DNA of 64,000 bases from Thiotrichales bacterium (lineage in GTDB: Bacteria; Pseudomonadota; Gammaproteobacteria; Thiomicrospirales; Thiomicrospiraceae): positions 24,647 through 88,646 of the forward strand of contig JAEMQD010000022.1 of assembly GCA_022759035.1 (NCBI GenBank). Reading direction: 5' to 3'. Below the pieces are notes generated by a model that was not told the origin of the DNA, made no database searches, and worked only from the letters and a program-made list of their open reading frames with translations. This document shows, one piece after another, positions 57,146 through 64,000 of this stretch. The position numbers were made by a program, and so were the translations under genes. Position 1 is the first letter of the stretch; each line of letters starts with the position of its first letter.

Positions 57146-57633
57146 TTGCGATGTTGAAACGGCAATTAAAAACTTGGACACTTTGGGAGTTATTTCAAGG
57201 ATTAGCGATTACAGGCAAGTATTTGTTTAAAAGCAAAATTACTGTGCTTTATCCTGAAGAAAAGACGCCTATGTCACCTCGTTTTCGTGGTAAGCATGCG
57301 TTACGTCGCTACGCTAATGGCGAAGAGCGCTGTATTGCATGTAAGCTATGTGAAGCGGTTTGTCCAGCTAATGCAATTACAATTGAATCTGAAGCACGAG
57401 AAGATGGCTCCCGTCGTACTACTGTTTATGATATTGATTTGTTTAAGTGTATTTATTGTGGCTTTTGTGAAGAGGCTTGTCCTGTTGACGCCATCGTTGA
57501 GACGCGTGTTTTTGAGTATGCCTTTGAACCAGGTGACATTCATGTTATGAGTAAAACGATGTTGCTGGAACATGGCGATAAGATGGAAGCGCAAATTGCA
57601 GCGGATCGTGCTGCAGATGCCAAGTACCGATAA
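57142..57633 (+). CDS. nuoI: NADH-quinone oxidoreductase subunit I
   Basis: Holds clusters N6a and N6b between NuoG and NuoB. Two ferredoxin-type motifs are clear: [16 protein letters not shown] and [16 protein letters not shown]. The ATG at 57142 overlapping the nuoH stop has GGAGG upstream and gives 163 residues (MIAMLKRQL). The frame is open upstream but lies inside nuoH. Confidence 0.98.
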   Translation: MIAMLKRQLKTWTLWELFQGLAITGKYLFKSKITVLYPEEKTPMSPRFRGKHALRRYANGEERCIACKLCEAVCPANAITIESEAREDGSRRTTVYDIDLFKCIYCGFCEEACPVDAIVETRVFEYAFEPGDIHVMSKTMLLEHGDKMEAQIAADRAADAKYR

Positions 57634-57647
57634 GTGGGAATGACATC

Positions 57648-58289
57648 ATGGGTATAGAAAAAGTTTTATTTTATGTGTTTGCACTGACAGCCATTATTGC
57701 CTCATTGGGTGTTATTGGTTCGCGCAATCCAGTTCGTGCTGCCTTGTCATTAGTGTTGGCATTTATTGCAACAGCTGGCGTATGGTTGCTGTTGCAAGCA
57801 GAGTTTTTAGGTATCGTGTTGATTTTGGTTTATGTTGGCGCGGTTATGGTGCTGTTCCTGTTCGTGATTATGATGTTAGATATCAATCTCACGCCATTGA
57901 AAGAAGGTTTTGCACGTTATTTGCCGATTGGAATTATGGTTGCTTTAATTGTTCTGGCTGAAATGTCATTGATATTAAATCCGAATTTCTTTGGTCTAGA
58001 AATTTATACTGTACCAACGGCTTTAGGTGCCCATGATAGTAATACGAAGATGTTAGGTCAGTTGCTGTTTACTGAGTATTTGTATGCTTTTGTGTTGGCC
58101 GCGGTTTTGTTGTTATTGTCTATTGTTGCAGCAATTGTTTTAACGCTACGTCGTCGCCAGCAAAGTGAGGCTTTATACCAAAATGTGGGTGATCAAGTAC
58201 GTGTGCAAGCAAGTGATCGTTTGACGATGGTGAAGATGCCAGCGGTTGTTCGCGTTAAAGAAGTCGTGCAAGGAGCAGATGATGAGTGA
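57648..58289 (+). CDS. nuoJ: NADH-quinone oxidoreductase subunit J
   Basis: Membrane subunit with five helices. [24 protein letters not shown] is the region of helix 3 that has a pi-bulge in known structures; [22 protein letters not shown] follows. At 213 residues it has a polar C-terminal extension (about 170-213) beyond the membrane core. It overlaps nuoK by eight bases. Confidence 0.96.
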   Translation: MGIEKVLFYVFALTAIIASLGVIGSRNPVRAALSLVLAFIATAGVWLLLQAEFLGIVLILVYVGAVMVLFLFVIMMLDINLTPLKEGFARYLPIGIMVALIVLAEMSLILNPNFFGLEIYTVPTALGAHDSNTKMLGQLLFTEYLYAFVLAAVLLLLSIVAAIVLTLRRRQQSEALYQNVGDQVRVQASDRLTMVKMPAVVRVKEVVQGADDE

Positions 58290-58596
58290 GTTTTTGCAAT
58301 TGTCAGATGTGCTGTTGTTTGGTGCAATTTTGTTTGTGTTAAGTTTGGCGGGCATTTTTTTAAATCGTAAAAACTTGATCATTATTCTAATGAGTATCGA
58401 ATTAATGCTTTTGGCAGTTAATACAAATTTAGTTGCTTTCTCAAGCTATCAAGAAAATATGCATGGTCAAGTGTTTGTATTTTTTATTTTGACCGTAGCT
58501 GCTGCTGAAGCTGCTATCGGATTGGCATTGTTGGTGTTGTTATTCCGTAATAAGCACAGTATTAATGTTGATGATTTAAGTGAAATGAAGGGATAA
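58282..58596 (+). CDS. nuoK: NADH-quinone oxidoreductase subunit K
   Basis: Small antiporter-related subunit (MrpC-like) with three helices and the two conserved membrane glutamates, in IELMLLAVN and in [15 protein letters not shown] is six bases from the ATG at 58282, against three for 58279, so the start gives MSEFLQ and 104 residues. It is followed by nuoL after five bases. Confidence 0.97.
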   Translation: MSEFLQLSDVLLFGAILFVLSLAGIFLNRKNLIIILMSIELMLLAVNTNLVAFSSYQENMHGQVFVFFILTVAAAEAAIGLALLVLLFRNKHSINVDDLSEMKG

Positions 58597-58601
58597 AACA
58601 G

Positions 58602-60551
58602 ATGTCAATGCATGCTATTTTTCTCACCATTTTATTGTCGCCGTTGGTTGGTGCAATAGGTGCGGGTGTTTTTGGTCGTTGGCTTGGACGATCTGGCTCG
58701 CATACGATTACGATTAGTTCGGTTGCTGTTTCTACGTTACTAGCGGCTTATGTTTTTTATCAATATATCTTTGCAGGCGCAGAAGGCTATAACGCTACGG
58801 TTTATACGTGGATGGTTTCTGATGGTATTCATTTTGAAGCAGGCTTTTTAGTTGATCGATTAACGGCAACAATGATGTTGGTTGTTACCTTCGTTTCCTT
58901 GATGGTTCACATTTATACCATTGGTTATATGCATCATGAAGAAGGTTACGAGCGTTTCTTTAGCTATATTTCTTTGTTTACCTTTTCGATGCTGTCATTG
59001 GTAATGTCGAATAACTTTTTACAGTTGTTCTTTGGCTGGGAAGCCGTAGGCCTTGTATCTTATTTATTGATTGGTTTTTATTTCAAAAGAGAGTCGGCGA
59101 ATCAGGCAAGTTTAAAAGCCTTTTTAGTTAATCGCGTTGGTGATTTTGGTTTTCTACTTGGCATTGCGCTGGTTGTTGGCTATTTTAATACGCTTGACTA
59201 TGTTGAATTTTTCCATGGTTTGGCTGCACAGAAAGATACGACAATTGCTTTTGGTGACACGCAAGTGCACATGTTAACCTTGCTAACCATGTTGTTGTTT
59301 GTTGGTGCGATGGGTAAATCGGCACAAATGCCTTTACATGTTTGGTTGCCAGAGTCAATGGAAGGTCCAACACCGATTTCAGCATTGATTCATGCGGCAA
59401 CAATGGTTACTGCTGGTATTTTCATGGTTGCCCGTCTTTCGCCTGCATATGAATTAGCGGAAGGTACGTTGAACTTTATTCTCTTGACTGGTGCGTCGAC
59501 GGCATTGTTCATGGGTTTATTAGGTATTGTTCAAAACGATATTAAGCGGGTGGTTGCGTATTCTACGCTGTCACAATTAGGTTATATGGTTGCTGCTTTA
59601 GGGGTCTCCGCTTATGCAGCAGGCATGTTCCATGTGCTAACCCATGCTTTCTTTAAGGCATTACTTTTCTTGGCAGCGGGATCTGTGATTATTGCTATGC
59701 ACCATGATCAAGATATTCGCAATATGGGTGGTTTGGCTAAGAAAATGCCAATTACCTATGCAGCTTTATTGGTTGGATCGTTAGCGTTGATTGGGTTCCC
59801 TGGTTTTTCTGGCTTCTATTCTAAAGACGGTATTTTGCTTGCGTTGGATGCTGCAAATACTGGGACTGCCCAGTTGGCTCTTGTGATGCTCATGCTTGGT
59901 GTGTTTGTAACAGCCTTTTATAGCTTCCGTATGTTTTTTATTGTCTTTCATGCACCTGAAAGCGAGTATGTACGTACACATGAAATACATGAATCGCCTT
60001 GGGTGGTGACTGTGCCCTTAATTATGCTGGCTATTCCTGCGATGCTTTTTGGTGCGGTATTTGTTGAGCCGTTACTATTTGGTGACATGCTAAAAGATTC
60101 GATTGTTGTTTTACCGCAGCATGATGTTTTGGCTGCTGTAGCGGCACATGGTAGCTCTGCGCTAGATATGTTAATGCATGGTTTATTGGCGTTGCCAACA
60201 TGGCTGGCTTTGTCGGGGGTGGCGTTGGCTTGGTATCTTTATATTCACCGTCCAGCACTTGTCCCTATGATTGCACGTCGTTTAAGTGGGGCACATTCGG
60301 TGTTGCGTCATGCATATGGTTTTGATCGTTTTAACGATATTGTTTTTGTGTCTGGCGCGCGTCGGTTTGGGGACTTTTTCTCCCGTATTACGGATAGCAG
60401 AATGATTGATGGCTGGATTGTTAATGGTACGGCTAACACAATCGCTTTTTTGGCGCAAAAAGGTCGGGCGATTCAGACAGGCTATTTATATCATTATGCA
60501 TTCATCATGATTTTTAGCTTGATGGGTTTGTTGGCATGGGCTTTATGGTAA
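58602..60551 (+). CDS. nuoL: NADH-quinone oxidoreductase subunit L
   Basis: Distal antiporter-like proton-pumping subunit with about 16 helices and a long C-terminal lateral helix. FFGWEAVGLVSYLLIGFYF, MPLHVWLPESMEGPTPISALIHAATMV and the lysine-bearing DIKRVVAYSTLSQLGYM are diagnostic; HVLTHAFFKALLFL follows. The 649 residues are normal. nuoM follows after 31 bases. Confidence 0.98.
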   Translation: MSMHAIFLTILLSPLVGAIGAGVFGRWLGRSGSHTITISSVAVSTLLAAYVFYQYIFAGAEGYNATVYTWMVSDGIHFEAGFLVDRLTATMMLVVTFVSLMVHIYTIGYMHHEEGYERFFSYISLFTFSMLSLVMSNNFLQLFFGWEAVGLVSYLLIGFYFKRESANQASLKAFLVNRVGDFGFLLGIALVVGYFNTLDYVEFFHGLAAQKDTTIAFGDTQVHMLTLLTMLLFVGAMGKSAQMPLHVWLPESMEGPTPISALIHAATMVTAGIFMVARLSPAYELAEGTLNFILLTGASTALFMGLLGIVQNDIKRVVAYSTLSQLGYMVAALGVSAYAAGMFHVLTHAFFKALLFLAAGSVIIAMHHDQDIRNMGGLAKKMPITYAALLVGSLALIGFPGFSGFYSKDGILLALDAANTGTAQLALVMLMLGVFVTAFYSFRMFFIVFHAPESEYVRTHEIHESPWVVTVPLIMLAIPAMLFGAVFVEPLLFGDMLKDSIVVLPQHDVLAAVAAHGSSALDMLMHGLLALPTWLALSGVALAWYLYIHRPALVPMIARRLSGAHSVLRHAYGFDRFNDIVFVSGARRFGDFFSRITDSRMIDGWIVNGTANTIAFLAQKGRAIQTGYLYHYAFIMIFSLMGLLAWALW

Positions 60552-60582
60552 TCACCAGTAGCATTAAAAAGGATTAAGAAGG

Positions 60583-62094
60583 ATGACACAATTTCCACTA
60601 CTGAGTGCGTTAATTTGGTTGCCGATTTTGTCGGGTGTGTTGGTATTGATGTTGAAACATCAGCCAACCTTAGCTAAGCAATTTTCTTTATGGTCTTCGA
60701 TTGGCGTTTTTATTCTATCGCTTGGGTTATATACCGGATTTGATGCTACGACAGCACAAATGCAATTTGTTGAGCAAGCTTCTTGGATAGCCGTCTTTAA
60801 TATTCAATACTTCTTGGGTGTTGATGGTATTTCTATGCCGTTGATCATTCTAACAACCTTTACAACTGTGTTGGCTGTTTGGTCTGCATTTGACTGCATT
60901 AAAGATCGTATCGAACAATACATGGCAGCGTTCTTGATGATGAACGGTATTATGGTCGCTGTTTTTTCAGCCCTAGATGCTATTTTGTTCTATGTCTTTT
61001 GGGAAGCGCTATTAATTCCAATGTTTCTGGTGATTGGTCAATGGGGTGGCGTTCGTCGTGTTTATGCAACAATCAAGTTTTTCTTATACACCTTTTTAGG
61101 TTCGGTGTTCATGTTGATTGCCTTCTTGTACATGTATCATCAAGTAGGTAGTTTCTCGATTCTTGATTTTCAAGCGATGCCGTTGAGTTATGTTGCACAG
61201 TTGTGGATTTTCCTCGCGTTTTTGGTTGCTTTTGCAGTAAAAATCCCGATGTTTCCAGTGCATACTTGGTTGCCAGATGCGCACGTTGAAGCGCCAACAG
61301 CGGGTTCTGTTGTGCTGGCGGCAATTATGCTTAAAATGGGTGGCTATGGTTTTTTACGCTTTTCGTTGCCGATGACGCCCGATGCGGCTAATGCATTAGA
61401 TTGGTTGGTTATTGCTTTATCTCTGATTGCGATTGTCTATATTTCTATGATTGCGTTGGTGCAACGTGATATGAAAAAATTGGTTGCTTATTCTTCGATT
61501 GCGCATATGGGCTTCGTTACGTTAGGCATGTTCTTGTTGTATAGCATTTTGCGCAATACGGGCGAAATTCAAGGTGCGATTATGGGGCTAGAGGGCGCCA
61601 TGATACAGATGGTTTCGCATGGTTTAATTTCGGCAGCAATGTTCTTGGCGATTGGTGTCATGTACGATCGTATGCATACGCGCGAAATCTCTGCTTATGG
61701 CGGCGTTGTTAATAGCATGCCAGTATTCGCTGTTTTTGTTTTAATTTTTGCAATGGCAAATGCTGGCTTACCTGGGACTTCTGGTTTCGTAGGCGAGTTT
61801 ATGGTTATTCTTGCTGCATTTAAAGCTAACTTCTGGATTGCGTTAGCGGCAGCGACTACGTTGATTTTTGGCGCGGCTTATACGCTATGGATGGTGAAGC
61901 GCGTTATTTTTGGCGACGTAACGAATCACCACGTAGCAGAAATGAACGATTTAACACGTCGTGAGTTTATGATCATGCTGATTTTGGCGATTGCTGTAAT
62001 TGTGCTTGGTTTTTATCCAGCACCTATAATGGATGTTATGCATAGTTCAATTGAGCATTTGATTGAGCAAGCAATGACTTCTAAGTTGCCTTAA
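60583..62094 (+). CDS. nuoM: NADH-quinone oxidoreductase subunit M
   Basis: Second antiporter-like proton-pumping subunit, about 14 helices. The conserved glutamate lies in YVFWEALLIPMFLVIG, the conserved loop is PMFPVHTWLPDAHVEAPT and the pumping lysine region is DMKKLVAYSSIAHMGF. GLPGTSGFVGEF is the usual later motif. The 503 residues are normal. Confidence 0.98.
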   Translation: MTQFPLLSALIWLPILSGVLVLMLKHQPTLAKQFSLWSSIGVFILSLGLYTGFDATTAQMQFVEQASWIAVFNIQYFLGVDGISMPLIILTTFTTVLAVWSAFDCIKDRIEQYMAAFLMMNGIMVAVFSALDAILFYVFWEALLIPMFLVIGQWGGVRRVYATIKFFLYTFLGSVFMLIAFLYMYHQVGSFSILDFQAMPLSYVAQLWIFLAFLVAFAVKIPMFPVHTWLPDAHVEAPTAGSVVLAAIMLKMGGYGFLRFSLPMTPDAANALDWLVIALSLIAIVYISMIALVQRDMKKLVAYSSIAHMGFVTLGMFLLYSILRNTGEIQGAIMGLEGAMIQMVSHGLISAAMFLAIGVMYDRMHTREISAYGGVVNSMPVFAVFVLIFAMANAGLPGTSGFVGEFMVILAAFKANFWIALAAATTLIFGAAYTLWMVKRVIFGDVTNHHVAEMNDLTRREFMIMLILAIAVIVLGFYPAPIMDVMHSSIEHLIEQAMTSKLP

Positions 62095-62113
62095 TTGTGA
62101 GTGGATTAGAATA

Positions 62114-63547
62114 ATGGACATGATGTTACAAATTTTAGCGCCAGAAATTGCTTTGCTGATTGCAAGTATGGCTTTGTTAATTGGTGATGCCTTTTGGGCG
62201 AAGCGTTATCCAGCTTTAACTTTTCAATTGACGTTAGCAACGCTTGTTGTTGTGATGGTGATCATTATTGCGACTTTCTCTTGGGAGTCTTTGCAGTTAT
62301 TTAATGGCGCTTTTATTCGTGATGGCGTTGCTGATGTACTAAAAGTTGCGATGATAGCAATGACATTGTTAGCTTTCATTTTTGCGCGAGACTACTTGCT
62401 CAAGCGTGATATTGAGCGCGGTGAATATTATGTCATGGGTATGATCAGCCTATTAGGCATGATGGTGTTAGCTTCTGCTTATGACATGATTAGTCTGTTT
62501 ATGGGCTTAGAAATCATGTCATTGTCATTGTATGCCATGATCGCGATGCAGAAAGATTCTGTTTTCGCGATTGAGTCTGCAATGAAGTATTTTGTTTTAG
62601 GGGCAATGGCAACGGGTTTGTTGCTTTATGGTATGTCGCTTGTTTATGGTAATGTTGGCTCGTTACAGTTCGCAACCATTTACCAAACTTTGTCTGCAAC
62701 GGGTGTGTCTTTAGTGGTTGGTTTAGGTTTGGTATTTATTTTAGTGGGCTTGGCATTTAAGTTTGGTGCTGCACCATTCCATAACTGGGTGCCAGACGTT
62801 TATCACGGCTCGCCAACAGGTATTACTTTGTTTCTTGCTGCGGCACCTAAAATTGCTGCGTTTGCATTGATGTTTCGCTTACTGATCGAGGGATTAGAGG
62901 TCGCTGTGATGCAGTGGCAAAGCATTCTGATTATTTTGGCAGTCTTGTCTTTAGTGGTTGGAAATGTGGTGGCGATAGCGCAAACCAACTTAAAGCGTAT
63001 GCTCGCTTATTCGACTATCGCGCATATGGGCTTTATTTTGCTTGGTTTTATGACTGGTAATATTGAAGGTTATGCGGCTGCAATGTTTTATGTTGTAACC
63101 TACGCTTTGATGAGTATTGGTGGATTTGGTGTTATTGTTGCCTTGTCTCGACGTGGGTTTGAAGCAGATAATATTCGTGATTTAAGTGGCTTAGGGCGAC
63201 GCAATCCTTTGTTGGCGCTAATCATGTTGGTGCTATTACTGTCGATGGCAGGCATTCCGCCTTTTGTTGGCTTTTACGCTAAACTGGTTGTGCTAACACA
63301 AGTTGTTGAAGCAGGTTTTACGTCGCTGGCTGTGTTTGCGGTGTTAATGTCCGTTATTGGTGCTTATTATTACTTGCGTGTGATTAAAGTTATGTACTTT
63401 GATGAACCGTTAGAAAATATGGTTGATGCGCATTTTGCAACTGCTTCTCTACGCGTTGGCTTAGTGTTTGTTGGTACATTAGTATTGTTGCTTGGTATTA
63501 TGCCAGGTGATTTGTTGTCGTTATTTAGCATGGTAATGACCTATTAA
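62114..63547 (+). CDS. nuoN: NADH-quinone oxidoreductase subunit N
   Basis: Third antiporter-like subunit, adjacent to NuoK and NuoJ. Key segments: GLEIMSLSLYAM with the conserved glutamate, FHNWVPDVYHGSPT and NLKRMLAYSTIAHMGF. AGIPPFVGFYAKL is typical. The 477 residues are normal. It ends the canonical nuo set; one small membrane gene follows before the terminator. Confidence 0.98.
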   Translation: MDMMLQILAPEIALLIASMALLIGDAFWAKRYPALTFQLTLATLVVVMVIIIATFSWESLQLFNGAFIRDGVADVLKVAMIAMTLLAFIFARDYLLKRDIERGEYYVMGMISLLGMMVLASAYDMISLFMGLEIMSLSLYAMIAMQKDSVFAIESAMKYFVLGAMATGLLLYGMSLVYGNVGSLQFATIYQTLSATGVSLVVGLGLVFILVGLAFKFGAAPFHNWVPDVYHGSPTGITLFLAAAPKIAAFALMFRLLIEGLEVAVMQWQSILIILAVLSLVVGNVVAIAQTNLKRMLAYSTIAHMGFILLGFMTGNIEGYAAAMFYVVTYALMSIGGFGVIVALSRRGFEADNIRDLSGLGRRNPLLALIMLVLLLSMAGIPPFVGFYAKLVVLTQVVEAGFTSLAVFAVLMSVIGAYYYLRVIKVMYFDEPLENMVDAHFATASLRVGLVFVGTLVLLLGIMPGDLLSLFSMVMTY

Positions 63548-63568
63548 TTTAAAAGGCGGCGTGTAGTT

Positions 63569-63889
63569 ATGATTCAGCAGCAATTGATTTGGGGTTATCT
63601 GTTACTGTGCTTTGTATTAGCAACTTTGCCCTGGGTTAGTAATAGGCTGTTTTTATTAAAAAGATTGGCGCATAAAAACTTTGTGATTAGATTGCTTGAA
63701 TGGATGGTTTATGCCGCATTGGCTTTGATGGCTGGATGGGGTCTAGAATGGCAATTGACTGGTGAAATTAAGTCACAAGATTGGGAGTTTTATGTTTCTA
63801 CCTTGTTTATGTTTATTATTATGGCCTTTCCAGGGTTTATTTGGTATCAGCAACGTAAAAAGCAACAGCCGACAATGATTACTGAGTGA
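63569..63889 (+). CDS. DUF2818 family membrane protein
   Basis: A 106-residue inner-membrane protein with three hydrophobic segments (about 7-24, 45-62 and 78-93) and a basic C-terminus (QQRKKQQP). It matches my recollection of DUF2818, a small family found right after nuoN in betaproteobacteria. AAAGGCGG lies upstream. It is the last gene of the nuo transcript and is followed by a strong terminator, so it is likely co-expressed with complex I; a role in assembly or stability is possible but unproven. Confidence 0.85.
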   Translation: MIQQQLIWGYLLLCFVLATLPWVSNRLFLLKRLAHKNFVIRLLEWMVYAALALMAGWGLEWQLTGEIKSQDWEFYVSTLFMFIIMAFPGFIWYQQRKKQQPTMITE

Positions 63890-63908
63890 TTGAGCTTAGC
63901 GTATCACA

Positions 63909-63936
63909 AAAAAAGCCGACGAAAATCGGCTTTTTT
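63909..63936 (+). terminator. Rho-independent terminator of the nuo operon
   Basis: Eleven-pair stem AAAAAAGCCGA (63909-63919) with TCGGCTTTTTT (63926-63936) around loop CGAAAA, ending in a T run. It follows the DUF2818 stop by about 20 bases. The A run on the other side could make it work in both directions. Confidence 0.93.
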
Positions 63937-63963
63937 ATTGCGTGATTTTATACAGTTGGGTAC

Positions 63964-63993
63964 TCTAAAAACGAGCGAAGCGAGGTTTTTAGA
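63964..63993. repeat. Inverted repeat at the right window edge
   Basis: Perfect nine-base arms TCTAAAAAC (63964-63972) and GTTTTTAGA (63985-63993) enclose GAGCGAAGCGAG, which itself contains a short GAGCGA/AGCGAG near-repeat. It lies 28 bases after the nuo terminator. It could be a second terminator for a gene arriving from the right or a dispersed repeat; the window ends seven bases later. Confidence 0.5.
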
Positions 63994-64000
63994 CGCTCCC

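Overview
This window is an ordinary-looking chromosomal segment of a betaproteobacterium with a moderately AT-rich genome. The assignment rests on gene order: glyA-nrdR-ribD-ribE-ribB-ribH-nusB-thiL; asd-truA-trpF-trpB-trpA-accD-folC-SPOR-purF-metZ; and yhbY/rlmE-ftsH-folP-glmM-tpiA-secG-tRNA-Leu-nuoABCDEFGHIJKLMN-DUF2818. A DUF3579 protein and a RibB with a decayed RibA half fit the same group. The genus cannot be fixed from sequence reading alone. Genes are tightly packed, many stop/start codons overlap, and no gene-free stretch exceeds about 300 bases. I see no phage, insertion sequence, CRISPR array or rRNA.

Layout. 1-776: 5' part of trpS on the minus strand. 911-8307: one-carbon, riboflavin and thiamine cofactor genes (glyA, nrdR, ribD, ribE, ribBX, ribH, nusB, thiL) and a DUF3579 gene, with a small minus-strand gene inside. 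8331-10450: pilD, queD and ispA on the minus strand. 10653-14619: glnE, infA (minus), a glycine-zipper lipoprotein and an unknown small gene. 14682-17715: compact chemosensory operon cheA-cheW-STAS-cheY (minus). 17912-21842: an ABC exporter (adaptor, permease, ATPase) behind bamD (minus). 21919-23629: rluD-pgeF. 23631-26466: a Kef-type antiporter and nadC (minus). 26525-29852: ampD, a secreted phospholipase A2-like protein, aroC and an MFS transporter, then a 45-residue membrane protein on the minus strand. 30099-42638: leuB, a membrane-bound M23 peptidase overlapping a bactofilin gene, asd, truA, trpFBA, accD, folC, a SPOR protein, purF and metZ. 42635-48684: yhbY (minus), rlmE, ftsH, folP, glmM, tpiA. 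48696-63889: secG, tRNA-Leu(GAG), the 14-gene complex I operon and DUF2818, closed by a strong terminator. The last 40 bases hold a separate inverted repeat.

How the genes work together. Most of the window is housekeeping: riboflavin supply (for NuoF FMN and flavoenzymes), thiamine and folate cofactors, Trp/Leu/Met/Thr-Lys branch biosynthesis, purine entry, fatty-acid and peptidoglycan precursors, and the proton-pumping NADH dehydrogenase. Envelope functions recur (bamD, ampD, M23 peptidase with bactofilin, SPOR protein, glmM, ABC exporter). PilD and the chemosensory operon hint at type IV pili or motility, but no pilus or flagellar structural gene is present here.

I did not find a clearly new multi-gene system. 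The items most worth a second look are the phospholipase A2-like secreted protein between ampD and aroC, the 91-bp overlap joining the M23 peptidase and bactofilin genes, the rearranged zinc-ribbon cysteines in AccD, the minimal CheA-CheW-STAS-CheY operon without receptor or adaptation genes, the 45-residue membrane protein divergent from leuB, and a near-perfect 22-bp dyad upstream of glnE.
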